A DNA stretch of 64,000 nt. Source: Pezicula radicicola (Eukaryota; Ascomycota; Leotiomycetes; Helotiales; Dermateaceae). This document shows, piece after piece, positions 12,189-22,447 of the stretch. Where the stretch lies: contig PDUO01000026.1 in assembly GCA_003008705.1 (NCBI GenBank), forward strand, positions 620,001 through 684,000. Reading direction: 5' to 3'. Made by a program: the position numbers and the translations under genes. The notes under the pieces were generated by a model. The model had not been told where the DNA came from, ran no database searches, and saw only the letters and a list, made by a program, of their open reading frames with translations. Each line of letters begins with the position of its first letter. Position 1 is the stretch's first letter.

Positions 12189-12222
12189 GGAGGTTCCGGT
12201 CAAAAGTTATGAGAATATAGGC
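12189..12222 (+). repeat. left terminal inverted repeat of the MITE
   Basis: 34 bp starting GGAGGTTCCGG. It pairs with 12427-12460 with four transition mismatches. Confidence 0.85.
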
Positions 12223-12426
12223 TAGTAGCTATCCTCCTTACAGGGGCTTTTGGCGGTTAGATGCTAAAAGCAGGATGCTATATGGTACAGCAAGTGAACC
12301 CTACTAAACAGCTGGCAAGGCAACTATAGTGTTTAATCACTAAACGAACGAGCCCTATAGGCTACTTAAGCGTTTTTTATAGGGCATACCTGAGCCTGCT
12401 GTAAGCCCTGTGGTACAGGCTTTGTA

Positions 12427-12460
12427 GCCTGTATTCTCACGACTTTTGGCCGGAACCTCC
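12427..12460 (-). repeat. right terminal inverted repeat of the MITE
   Basis: 34 bp ending CCGGAACCTCC, the inverted partner of 12189-12222. The positions that differ are C or G here and T or A on the left, so this arm is less mutated. Confidence 0.85.
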
Positions 12461-12651
12461 CTACCACGACGTCCATCGGGCATACCTCGGATTTCGCTAA
12501 GTCGCTGCTACTGTAAAGAACGCTCAACTTAAGATAGGTAGGTAAACGACTTCGAGGTTCTTATCAGTAGTCGTACTCCGCACCTCCTTCTAAAAAGCAA
12601 CTACGCGACCCTTCTCACTCTTGTTACTTTATAAGAATCATCTGAATAGGT

Positions 12652-15078
12652 ATGGTTAAACCCAGCGGTAGAGCCAGTACAGTGTCCGCCGAGTCGGTGG
12701 AGCCTCTGAAACGCATTTCGTAAGCAAAACACTCGACGTACATCATGAATTGAGCACGCTAATATCAGCGCTCGTCTTAGTTGCCTACGATGTCAGCAGC
12801 GCAAGGTTAGTGAATAGTCCCCTCCTGGAATCTTTGACGGATTTGAGAGTGTATCCAGATCAAATGCACGCGCCGTTATCCCTGCAGCAACTGTACACAG
12901 GCGAGCCAAGAATGCAAGTTTCGAGATCATGATGTCAAGCGGCGACCAGTCTCAAGTCAATATGTTCTTGCTCTAGAAAATCGAATTGCCTGGTTTGAGT
13001 CCTTTGTTGGAGCTCTTAAGAGTGCTTCAAATGAAGAGCGAGAGAATATGTTAAGAGGCGTTCAATTTCAAGACCACTTGCCAAAGCCTCCTCTTGCTGA
13101 TAACGGCAATCAAGCAATCGAGGAAACATCTCCCTTAGAGAAGGAAAGAACTATGTCACTACAGACCAACTCTTATGGTAAGTTGTAGAAAATTTCCTCT
13201 GTGAATGCGTTGATTGGTGATGCCTTACAGGGTCTTTGCTTTACCATGGACCAACAAGCATGTACCAAGAAGAGATATATCCACAAGGAGAAGTGCTGGC
13301 CCGAAATCAATCCTCTTGCACAAGAGACAATAAACTCCGTTCCCGAAATCATTTTCCTGGCCTGGAACTTGAGGAAGGATTTGTCAACGAAGCACTTTCA
13401 TCGTTCTTTGCTAGTCAATATCCTCAATTCATGTTCGTCTATCGTGAGGCTTTCTTAAAAGATTACTTTGACCATCAAAGTGATGGAAAATACTGGTCAT
13501 ACCCGCTACTTTATGCAATATGCGTTCTGGGTGCCGCCATTTCTCCGCAGCAAAAGATGAGAGATAAATGTGGCGAAATTAGCACACGAGCTCAAAGTAT
13601 GATTGTTGTCGATGAGCTTGAAAACCCACATATTACAACAGTGCAAGCACTACTCTGCTTGGCATTCTATGAGATTGGAAATGGTAACCATTCAAAGGGA
13701 TGGTCACTTTCTGGTTAGGAGCCCCTCGACTTGTGGTGCAATAACTAACATTGTAAAGGAATGGCGTTTCGAATTGGTCAAGAATTGGGCTTTCAGCAAG
13801 ATCCAAAACTTTGGACAGGCGAAGATGAGACATGCGATACAAAAGAAGACAGAGAAATTAGACGGAGGATATACTGGGGTTGCTACGTTGCAGACAAGTA
13901 CTCCATAATAATCTCCTTGCATTACCATGGACGTTGACATCTAGCCAGACTCATCAGCTTGTATCTGGGCCGTCCTATATTTCTTCACGAGGAAGACGCC
14001 AATGTAAACCCCACTGAACCTCTCCCGTAAGTAGTCAATTCCTTTATCGAGATTCTTTTGGTGATTAGTTATTTTAGCGATTTTCCAGAGACGCATACCT
14101 GGTTCGGTCTCAGCGATCAGATCAAGTCCGCGGCTAGGCTTAAAATGGTCGTAACATTCAGGTGTATGATTGACTTAAGCAAAACGATCCAAGATCTACT
14201 ATCACAGGTTTTCTCGCCGAAATCATCAGGAGACCCCAGCATTCGAGAAGGATTGCGATCAAGCAGACTGAGTTCTCTCAATACGTTTTTAAGTCGCTGG
14301 TATTCAGCGTTGCCAGCAGAGCTATTGCTTAAACCCTCTCCAAGCTCAGTACAATCTCACGTCGCAATGGTTCAGTAAGAGTTTTTGACAGCTTCCATAT
14401 TCTAAGAATCTACTGACTTTACAAACACACAGCGTTCTTTACCACAGTATCCTCATCAGTCTTAATCGCCACTTCATTCGCCCTTCGCCCGGATTCCCAT
14501 CTGTGCTACAATCGAGAGGCATCAGCGAATTTTCGGCGGATAGTATCATTACTCTTTTACGACAACTCCGCGCACAGGGCAACTTGCGGAATTCCCCTAT
14601 TATTTTTGTGTACGCAGCAGTTATGGCAGGCAGTGCGATCCTACTCTTGAAGCCCGAGTCCAGCGCAACGATCGTGGAGGAACCACGCCTGTCTTTTGTG
14701 CTCAAAGTACTGGATGAATGTTCATGGACATACAAGATCGCTGCCGAGGCAAAGATCAGAGTTCAAAATAGTCTTTTGAAGTGTTACGGTGGTGCGTCTG
14801 CGCAAGGTGCGGATATTCATATCACTGAGTTGAGACCATCGAGCCTCGTCTTAGGAACGTCATCAGCTCAGACCCCTTCGACAATATTAGATTCTGAGAA
14901 CTGGCTTCCAAGTGGACAAACTCAAGATTCAACGGCCGCTGATTTGCCTTCTCAGGCTATTGACGAAAGCTCCTGGTTTATGGATGCTTGGAACAGCCAG
15001 AGTGGAATTCAAGATGCCATGTTTACAGACGTGTCCGGCGATCTCTTTGGTGGAATTTGGATGCCATTAGATAAGTAA
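12652..15078 (+). CDS. Zn2Cys6 fungal transcription factor with Fungal_trans domain
   Basis: Eight exons: 12652..12719, 12769..12805, 12859..13177, 13231..13713, 13759..13897, 13949..14026, 14078..14374 and 14433..15078. They give 688 residues with all phases closing. The binuclear zinc cluster is complete: Cys28, 31, 38, 44, 47 and 54 (CX2CX6CX5CX2CX6C). It is split over the 37-nt exon 2 and exon 3 and is followed by basic VKRRP. A middle-homology (Fungal_trans) region spans about 230-430, including GMAFRIGQELG, RRRIYWGCYVADK and LISLYLGRPIFL. Proteins of this type bind CGG-containing DNA and regulate metabolic genes, often adjacent ones. It sits between an esterase and, tail to tail, an amino-acid permease, so it may control them. 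The MITE lies in its upstream region. The gene appears intact although its neighbours include relics. The start was chosen as the only in-frame ATG that splices into the zinc cluster. Confidence 0.88.
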
Positions 15079-15318
15079 TACAATTAATATTCAATTTACG
15101 CAGATGCTGGACGTTCAGTTTATGCCGACCCTGAATATGGCATACCCTCAGTTCTGATGGCATAGAATATTGCCGTGTAAGAAGGCCGAAACAATAAACT
15201 ACTATTGGACTCTACTGGACGTAAATGCTTAAGAAGCCTGAAAAGTTGAAATAGCTATATAACACCTAGGCCTAGGAGTGTATAATTCCACAGCCCTCAA
15301 ATCGATTTCACGTTTATC

Positions 15319-17286
15319 TCAGCCGGAGAATACCTTTGCAAATGGTAGTTTCCAGAATGGTAATTGTCCCTTCGCCGCCCTTTGTGTATTAGCCTCCACT
15401 TCTTCATCCTCATATTTGCGCCTGTCTGTATGCAAATCCATCTTGAGCGGCTTAACGCGTTTGGTTCGATTGGTGATTTTCCAACCAAAGAGGAGAACAA
15501 TGTAAAGTACGATACCAATATAAGATGTCAAAAATGTAGAAACGGAAAAAGAAGGAATAAAGGCGTTGTATCCTAGAAGAGCCATAATGTATTAGATAAC
15601 GAGGAAGAAATAGAGCAGTAAATGAGTACTCACCATTGAAGAAAGTTATCAAGACTGTGAGCCCTAGAGACATGTATGCTCCGTATGGTTGGAAAGGCCC
15701 TCGGTAGGGAAGATCTGTCAATGGAATACCTTGTGCTTGGAGGCCCTTTCGAAATCCAATATATGCACACAAGATGTTGATCCAATTAATGGTTCCAAAC
15801 ACGGTAACAAGGCTGACAAAATATCCAAACACGGTTGATGCTGCTGTGTTGACATTCATATAAGCCAAGAGGGCAAAGAGGGAAGAAACTCCAACGGCGT
15901 AAAGAGGAACTCCCCGAGCATTGGTTTTGCGGAAGATTTGAGGAGCGTGTCCATCTTTGGCAAGGGAATATAGCGTTCTTGACGCAACGTAGATATCTAG
16001 TATTATCAGTATAATACGCAACCACAGACTCTCTGGATATACTGACCAGTGTTTGCCGAGCTTGTAACAAATACTAGAAGACACGCGTTCACAATATCCG
16101 GGAGATATTTAATTCCAGCTAGTTTTATAGCGATCACAAAAGGTGACGCAGCTGTATTACAGGATTTGGACGTTAAAGAACCACTTTTAAAATGGGAAAT
16201 CGGGAAACTCACCGGCGCTGATCTTAGCCTTCGTAGCTCCGACAAGATGCTCGTTGTTATAAGGAATAGCCATCCCCAAAGCCCAGACACCAAGAATATA
16301 GAAGATGCAAATTCGCCAGAGAGTTTGACCTACGGATCTAGGGATGTTGCGTCTAGGATTTGGGGTCTCTCCATACGCAGCTCCAACAACTTCTGTCCCA
16401 GTGTAGGCGAAACATGCTTGGACAAGGCAAGCCCAAAATCCTAGGAATCGACCAGTCTCGCCTGGAACTAGAAATGAGGCAAAGGCGCCTGGTTCATGCC
16501 AGTATCTAAATCCGATAGTTTGTCCTGACGGTGATCCTCCGGCTGAAATTATGAAACAAGTTAAGATGACCACGATCAGAACGAGTGCTTTTATAGTTGC
16601 GAGAACGAATTCAGATTCCCCGAAAGAGGTAACATGCAGAAACTACAATCATGTAAATACAAATTAAGTTCTTAGGTGGAGAGGACGCGTAAAAAGACTC
16701 ACATTGATTGTAATGATCACCACCGCAAATATTGTGACCCAGATCGCAACATTCAAGTCCGGCCTCCAATATTGAATAATCAAGCCAGCAGCTGTGAGGT
16801 TGTTTGGAAGGACCATGGCATACTTGAAGAAGTAATTCCAGCCTGTGGCAAAACTATGGATATTTCAGCATTGAAAGTATGTCTCCCTCTGACCAGAAAA
16901 GCTTACCCAAGTGCAGGATCAACATATCGAGTGGCATATCCATTGAAACCCTGGTCCATAGGCAAGAAAGCAGCCATCTCTCCAAGGGATGTCATCACAA
17001 AGTAAATAACGGCCCCGATGACCGAATAAGCCAGCAACAAACTCGCAGGACCGCCTCTGGCCAGGGCCGTGCCTGAACCAATGATGAGGCCCGTGCCAAT
17101 GGCACCTGCTATAGAGAGCATGGCGACATGCCGAGGGCGGAATTCGCGTCGTAATGTGTCGGAGGAGATACCTTCAACCTCGCCATTACGTTGGCTGTAG
17201 TTTGATGTGGAAGAAGCGAGGGGCTCTGCGGCTAGCATGGGAGAAGATTTTTCCTCCCTGGCGTTGGTTACAGACAAAATAGACAT
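15319..17286 (-). CDS. amino-acid permease (APC superfamily, fungal YAT type)
   Basis: Six exons read on the minus strand: 17286..16907, 16853..16703, 16642..16213, 16151..16047, 15996..15634 and 15572..15319. They give 560 residues. Introns are 50-61 bp and all phases close. After a hydrophilic N-terminus, TM1 carries the family signature SIAGAIGTGLIIGSG. Later signatures are GTEVVGAAYGETPNPRRNIP and the loop LPYRGPFQPYGAY before the last helices. About twelve membrane segments can be read. Yeast relatives (Gap1, Agp and others) are plasma-membrane proton symporters for amino acids; the substrate here cannot be read from sequence. The first possible Met on the open frame is ATG 17286, since upstream codons lack ATG. 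It is divergent from the PLP enzyme at 18017 with 730 bp between start codons, and convergent with the Zn2Cys6 gene. Confidence 0.92.
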
Positions 17287-18016
17287 GGCAGATCTCAAAA
17301 TCTACAGATTTAAGCTAGGAAATATGCAGCAAGTATTTAGTTGAAGTCTTGAGCTTTTGTATTTGTAGGAGCTCGCAAAGACTGCTTCCTCGTCGCTTAA
17401 ATTTCTCCGACTTACAGCCATAATCAATCAGTCTAGCTTTATCTCTACATACCAAGATGGAAGATAGGACGTGCAGACGAATAAAGATAATCGGCAAATA
17501 CGGAGCTCATTCCAGAACATGAACAATATGAACTTGTCATTTACTTCCGATATTGTGAGCTTTAACGGACTTCCAAAGCCGGCGGTGGTGAGAGTGTTAT
17601 GATTGGTCACGGACTTTGAAATCCGTTTAGGCGTCGTGCGAATGGGGCTGAACCATGCTTGATTCTTTGGTGCAAAATAATCAACTTCACACAACTCAAG
17701 AAATATTGGATTTAAAGAATTGATAGCTGTTCAGGACTGTCGGTACTAGTCATGACACACAATTTTCGGCTCAACAAGGAGTTCAGAGTCCGTTCTTGGC
17801 GAATCCCAGCCCTTCGGCCAACTGGATCTAGGATGTGGTAATGCATGTAGAGCTTATTGACCATATCGGCTGTTGGGAATTCTCTCAATACAAGAATTAG
17901 AGACCTCAGTATCTTGCTAAGAAAATCTTTCTCTCCCAGTTCCTCACTTGTTCTTCATACCTTCATCCTACCCGATCATTTAACCCAATACCAAGAAAAA
18001 ACTCCACAACTTCAAT
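17287..18016. promoter_or_regulatory. shared divergent promoter region, permease / PLP enzyme
   Basis: 730 bp between two outward-reading start codons, so it must hold both promoters. The side next to 18017 has a CT-rich leader (CTCTCCCAGTTCCTCACTTG), typical of fungal transcription starts. A GCCGGCGG block near 17577 contains the CGG/CCG triplets bound by Zn2Cys6 proteins, but no convincing spaced palindrome was found. Confidence 0.5.
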
Positions 18017-19261
18017 ATGGTCGGCTTAATCGAGTCAGCAGAGTTAGAACGTCTCTCATTCACCGATGGAAGCTTCCAACCCTCTGATAAATACGACATC
18101 GCGCGGTACCGAACCCTTGTGCCTGTGGTGCAAAAGCCAGAAATCACATATCTGAATGCCTCCTTCCAGCCTCCTATGAATCACATTGTTCGGCAGGCCA
18201 TCGACAAATTCTTGGATGAAGCTCAATTCGAAACCCACCCCAAACCTGAATGGCAGAAAATGAGCGAAGATACACGAGCTCTTATGGGAGAATACCTCAA
18301 TGTCTCCGCAGAAAGTTTAGTCATCACCAGAGACACAACTGAGGGTCTGAATCTCTTCCAACGCTCTATTGTCTTCGAACCTGGTGACAACGTTGTTATT
18401 TTGGACACCGAACACCCAAATCATGCTTACGGCTGGCTAGCTCTTCAAGAAAAGGGTCTCGAAGTCCGCATGGTTAATACCAAAGGACAAAAATCCCATG
18501 CCGACGCGTCAACATTCTCCCCCTATGTGGATAAAAGGACGCGTGCAATCGGATTGTCCTCCGTCATGTTTCATTCGGGCCAACTCAACAACGCCAAAGA
18601 CATCTGCACTAGATTCAGGCCTCAGAATATCCATGTACTTGTCGATATGACACAGCACGTTGGAATTGCACCCATTGATCTTCGTGATCTTGGCATCTCA
18701 GCAGTAGCCTTTGGCTGCCACAAAGGTCTTGCAGCCCCCACTGGACTCGGGTTCTTGTACATTGAGCCCGAGACCTTGAAGACATTGAAGAGAACACCGC
18801 CTATTGTAGGCGCCGGAGCAATCTCGAACTTGGATGCTTCTCTGCTTGCTTCGCCTGATGTCCAATTCTATTCGACAGCACGTCGTTATGAGCACTTGAA
18901 TGTCTCACTCATCTCGATGTATGCTCTTCATGATTACCTCACTTTCATGTTATCTGATGTCGGAATGGCGAACGTTGAACATCATCTGCGATCTTTAGGC
19001 CGCGTGCTTGGGCTTGAAATGGAGAAGCTAGGTATTGAAGTTGTGGGCTCGCGAGATGCTGAGCGTAGAGCCCCCCATCTGTATATCTTAGCATTAATGG
19101 ACCCGAGATGGCAAGATCATTTCAAGAGGGAAGGTGTGTTGGTATCGCACTATAGATGTGGTCTCAGAGTTTCTTTTGGATTTTACAATTCGTTAGAAGA
19201 CGTAGAATCGTTTGTACGTGCCTTGAAAAAAGGACTTGAACTAGGAATTTCAGCAGCTTAA
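18017..19261 (+). CDS. PLP-dependent enzyme, aminotransferase class V fold (CefD/LolT/NifS-like)
   Basis: A single open frame of 414 residues with no intron. The PLP-binding lysine is Lys236 in AFGCHKGLAAPTGLGFLY. Upstream VLVDMTQHVG supplies the Asp and Gln/His that hold the pyridine ring, and SLVITRDTTEGLNL is the phosphate-binding region. STARRYEHLNVS near 290 matches the class V SGT.x.E.. substrate loop. The fold is shared by cysteine desulfurases, isopenicillin-N epimerase, kynureninase, loline enzyme LolT and ergothioneine lyase Egt2. The exact reaction is not inferable. It is transcribed divergently from an amino-acid permease, with a broken aldehyde dehydrogenase behind it, which fits processing of an imported amino acid. 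The sequence is intact with the start codon in a good leader context (CAATATGG). Confidence 0.9.
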   Translation: MVGLIESAELERLSFTDGSFQPSDKYDIARYRTLVPVVQKPEITYLNASFQPPMNHIVRQAIDKFLDEAQFETHPKPEWQKMSEDTRALMGEYLNVSAESLVITRDTTEGLNLFQRSIVFEPGDNVVILDTEHPNHAYGWLALQEKGLEVRMVNTKGQKSHADASTFSPYVDKRTRAIGLSSVMFHSGQLNNAKDICTRFRPQNIHVLVDMTQHVGIAPIDLRDLGISAVAFGCHKGLAAPTGLGFLYIEPETLKTLKRTPPIVGAGAISNLDASLLASPDVQFYSTARRYEHLNVSLISMYALHDYLTFMLSDVGMANVEHHLRSLGRVLGLEMEKLGIEVVGSRDAERRAPHLYILALMDPRWQDHFKREGVLVSHYRCGLRVSFGFYNSLEDVESFVRALKKGLELGISAA

Positions 19262-19439
19262 CAAGGTCAACTTTGCAAAGTCGTAGCAATATATTTCTAG
19301 TTATCTGTGTTTGCACACAAAAATCTAAACAATTTTGTGGTTTTCTAGCAATAGCTAAATTGAAGGGTAGCGCACCAGGCTTAGGAGATTGTCGGTAAAG
19401 TATCTGTACTGTACACAATATAGACTGCTCTAGACCTTG

Positions 19440-20318
19440 TCTCGTGGCAGGAGAAGATAGGGACAGCAAGATACGACGCGATGGAAGACCTTTCTCCTGG
19501 ATTACTCCCTCAAAGAGATAATAGTAACCAAACTTGCCAACAGGCCTCGGTCATCGCAATGTTGATAAGCTTTCATTCACTGGCAGCACATCAGTGGGCA
19601 GATTGGTCATTAAACTTGAAGAAGGTTACACTAGAGCTGGGCGGAAAGTCCCCTAGCATTGTCTTCGAGTCGGCGGATCTGGACAAAAATCATTGAGTGG
19701 GCTAATAATGGTACGTGGGCCGGGACCCACGAATTATCTTTCGTCGTCTTTATCTTCAAGCTGACTGGAATATAGACAGAATTTCTGCGCTGGCAGTCGC
19801 ACTTGTGCTCAGGAGAGCATATATGGTCGGGTCTCCCTTTGATGACGGGATTTTCTTGGGGCCGCAGATTACCAAGGGACGTCATGCTAAGATACTAGAA
19901 TATGTTAAGCTTGGCAAAGACGAAGGCGCCGTATGTGTCACAAGAGGTGATAGCCTTGCTGGGCGGTATGTGCAGCCGACCATATTCAGAAGATGTGAAG
20001 CAAAACATGCGGATTATGAAGAAGGAGATCTTTGGGCTTGTAGTTTGCATCGCCCCATTTCGCAACCTCGAATACGTGACGGCGATGGCCCACGACACCA
20101 ATTCTGGCCTTGCATCTGCGGATTTTACGTCGAAGATTGACGAGGCAGTTAAAATGGCGAAGAGTTTGGAGGCTGGTACGGTGTTGGTGAATTGCTACAA
20201 TGCAATCTCGCATCAATTGCCTTTCGGCGGCTTTAAAGAGAGCGGTAATGGAAAGGATCTTGACAAGGAGACCTTAGACGGATTTCTGCAGACAATGACT
20301 GTTAGATTTATGTTGTAA
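19440..20318 (+). pseudogene. aldehyde dehydrogenase remnant (frameshifted, internal deletion)
   Basis: ALDH segments occur in the right order but in different frames. VDKLSFTGSTSVGRLV lies near 19560, KKVTLELGGKSPSIVFESAD at about 19620-19680, and GSPFDDGIFLGPQITKG in the 19715 frame. The 19902 frame gives KKEIFGLVVCIAPFRNLEYV and LEAGTVLVNCYNAISHQLPF, then GGFKESGNGKDLDKETLD. The stretch around the catalytic Cys (usually GQxCCAG) is missing, and the first roughly 200 residues of the family are absent. It begins 180 bp after the PLP gene in the same orientation. An intact gene would oxidise an aldehyde to an acid with NAD(P), a logical partner for an amine-processing enzyme. It is now non-functional. 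Confidence 0.85.
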
Positions 20319-20489
20319 TTCATTATCCGGAGGAAATTCCAAATACCTCAGTGTTGCTTTTCGAAATATTCTTTCCACAGTTACAAGCTGCTCTGTTCAT
20401 ATAAAAGCTCAGTTGTTGAATCAGGTATAGAAAATAAATTTCTGCCCTTAAAAGATCCATTTATGAAGCCATTTGCCTCTTTATCTGGT

Positions 20490-20608
20490 ACATACGACCA
20501 TAGACTGAGGAGAATTGGGCATCCCGTCCGCTCTGCCATACACAAGCCTCAGATCGGTAGATTAGTAGTTGGGTGGGTGACCACCAGCGAATACCTACTG
20601 TTGTATGT
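20490..20608 (+). rRNA. 5S ribosomal RNA, dispersed single copy
   Basis: 119 bp from ACATACGACCATAG to GTTGTATGT, which pair as the terminal stem. Helix II pairs CTGAGG with CCTCAG. The highly conserved ATCCCGTCCGCTCT loop and the GTTGGGTGGGTGACCACC block (pol III internal control region) are both present. The length is that of fungal 5S. In filamentous ascomycetes 5S genes are scattered singly through the genome, as here. A T-run follows directly, as expected for pol III. Some bases differ from the commonest fungal 5S, so it could be a minor variant or a recent pseudogene, but the stems I checked pair. Confidence 0.92.
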
Positions 20609-20630
20609 TTTTGCTTATTTTTCTTTTTTT
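20608..20630 (+). terminator. pol III T-run terminator of the 5S gene
   Basis: TTTTT begins at the last base of the 5S gene, with further T-runs following within 20 bases. Confidence 0.7.
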
Positions 20631-22447
20631 GCCATTCCTGTTATCTGATTTTTTTTGATTTAATCCGCCCCGCCCCCACCCCCTTTTTTTTGACTGGGAT
20701 TTAAGCGAGCTGCAGCAAACTTAGCGGCGGCTACTATCGAGTTCATGGGCTGGGACGCTAGTCTCGACGATATTAGAAATTTCGTGTTAGATTTGCTTTG
20801 TTCCTTATTCATGAAGTTATATTTTCAAAGATAAGGCTTGCAAGGCTTGTTGATACAAGGGCTGCTGTTTTGTGGTCTTAGGCTGGAGGGTCATTGCTAG
20901 GAGGTTTTGGAATAACATTATCTAGCGCACTCTATCTCCCAGAATAATACAATATTTGGAATGCACACCTCTCATTTCGTCGTTTGACATCTCAAAGGAA
21001 GACATGTGAGTCTAGAATAGATGAAGCAGACTTCTGGAGAATAAGAGAGAACTACACAAGTAATGATGGTGAGTAGGGATAGTACATCCAATGACTTCAA
21101 AGTTGCATTATTAAGCCGGTCCAGAGGTTACCAATTGTTCAGAACCATGTCAGACATGCTTGTTGCAATGTGACACGACATGGCTTTTGATTGTTGAAAC
21201 ACTAAGTGAAGCAAATACCAGCAAGAAGAATTATTACCACTAATAATAATGTCAGAGTCGGCTTTGTGAGGGGTAAGAGTCAATTGAAGTCAGGAAAATG
21301 TCCACCACCTCGTTTATTTTACAAATTAAGGAGCCTTCGCATGAGCCCTAACTGATAGTGGAGCACGGTCAACGAGACTGGTATAGTGCTGGAGCGAACA
21401 CACTTCTTGTACTTCTTTTGTCCATCGTAGCATGGCTGCATATGTGATCTCACCGATTAGGTACTTATGCCTTAGCATTAGACCGTACGGGTTTGTTACA
21501 AGCGAATAGTGTGTCGTTTCTTGGTGACCCTTGCACCTGCATATCTGCACTCGCCCTTGTTGCCTTCGCCAAAACGAGGCTAGCCTTTTCGTTTTTACAT
21601 TTGCTTTTTCACTTCCTTCTTCCACTTTCAAGACCAAGCATTCCATGATAATGTTGACTTCCGTCTGGGATTTCGATATTGATGAATGCCACAAGGACTG
21701 GAGAGTGCAATGGCCTTGCTAGACTAGCTACCCTAGATTGTGTGGGCTTTCCCGGGTAAATATTGACTCGTAAGCGGCTAAAGTCAAGGATATTGGTATC
21801 CACCCTACCTTACATGATGAATTCAACCGAGGTCACGAAGTCATTCAGTCTCTCCAAGGGAAGTTTGAAGACCTTCCATTTGCAGCCAGAAAATATATTG
21901 GGTGATTTTTAGTTACCCTTGAAAGACTGGAATAACTTAGAGACCTTGGATGAAAACCTTCCACTTGAAGCCAGATCTTCAAACACTAATACTTTCCAAT
22001 TTCTCTGGCACCATTTGGACGAGAACCTTTCATTTTCAATACTACCTCCAAAGACCACTAATCCCACTTCAAATGAACCAATACCGTGGGACTTATTTAA
22101 TGAAAATCTCTGTTTAGTTCTACTTGCTCAAGAAGCAACATTTTCTTTACCAAATTAGCTCCTACCCTCTAAATAGTCGTTGAGAAGGAGGTGGATTTCA
22201 AGGCACTATTCCCGTTTCGGTATAGTAGCATTTCCGACGTCAAAACCAGACCTCGATTCTATAGAACATAGTAACCGTAATACAACCACTCTTGAACCAC
22301 ATTTTCGACGATTTCCCTTGTTTTCTGTGGTTATTGCATGATTTATGCGCATCCCTATTGCTTGGGTTAGTACATGTGACTGGGAAACAACGAGCCCATT
22401 GCACATTTGAATCCCTAAAGCATCTCAAACATCAATAGTATAATCAA
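20631..22447. other. intergenic region, no supported gene
   Basis: 1.8 kb between the 5S gene and the kinase. A stretch at 21820-22160 reads protein-like pieces (HEVIQSLQGKFEDLP, then NNLETLDENLPLEARS) separated by stops, and holds an imperfect direct repeat of CCTTCCATTTGCAGCC / CCTTCCACTTGAAGCC. It could be a gene relic, but I do not recognise it. Confidence 0.4.

Larger units (their letters stand above)
12186..12463. mobile_element. MITE with 34-bp terminal inverted repeats and TA duplication
   Basis: The element spans about 12188-12461 (274 bp) and is flanked by TA at 12186-12187 and 12462-12463. The left end 12189-12222 begins GGAGGTTCCGG, and the right end 12427-12460 is its inverted match ending CCGGAACCTCC. 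Over 34 positions there are four differences, all transitions. The interior has no open frame long enough for a transposase, and carries GTACAGGCTTTGTAGCC-type secondary palindromes. Size, long TIRs and TA target duplication are those of a Tc1/mariner- or pogo-type MITE. It lies about 190 bp upstream of the transcription-factor start codon, so it may affect that promoter. Confidence 0.85.

Noticed and set aside
21820..22160. Possible small gene with repeated CCTTCCA(T/C)TTG(C/A)AGCC
   Set aside because: Stops interrupt the protein-like pieces and no family was recognised; mentioned only in the intergenic note.
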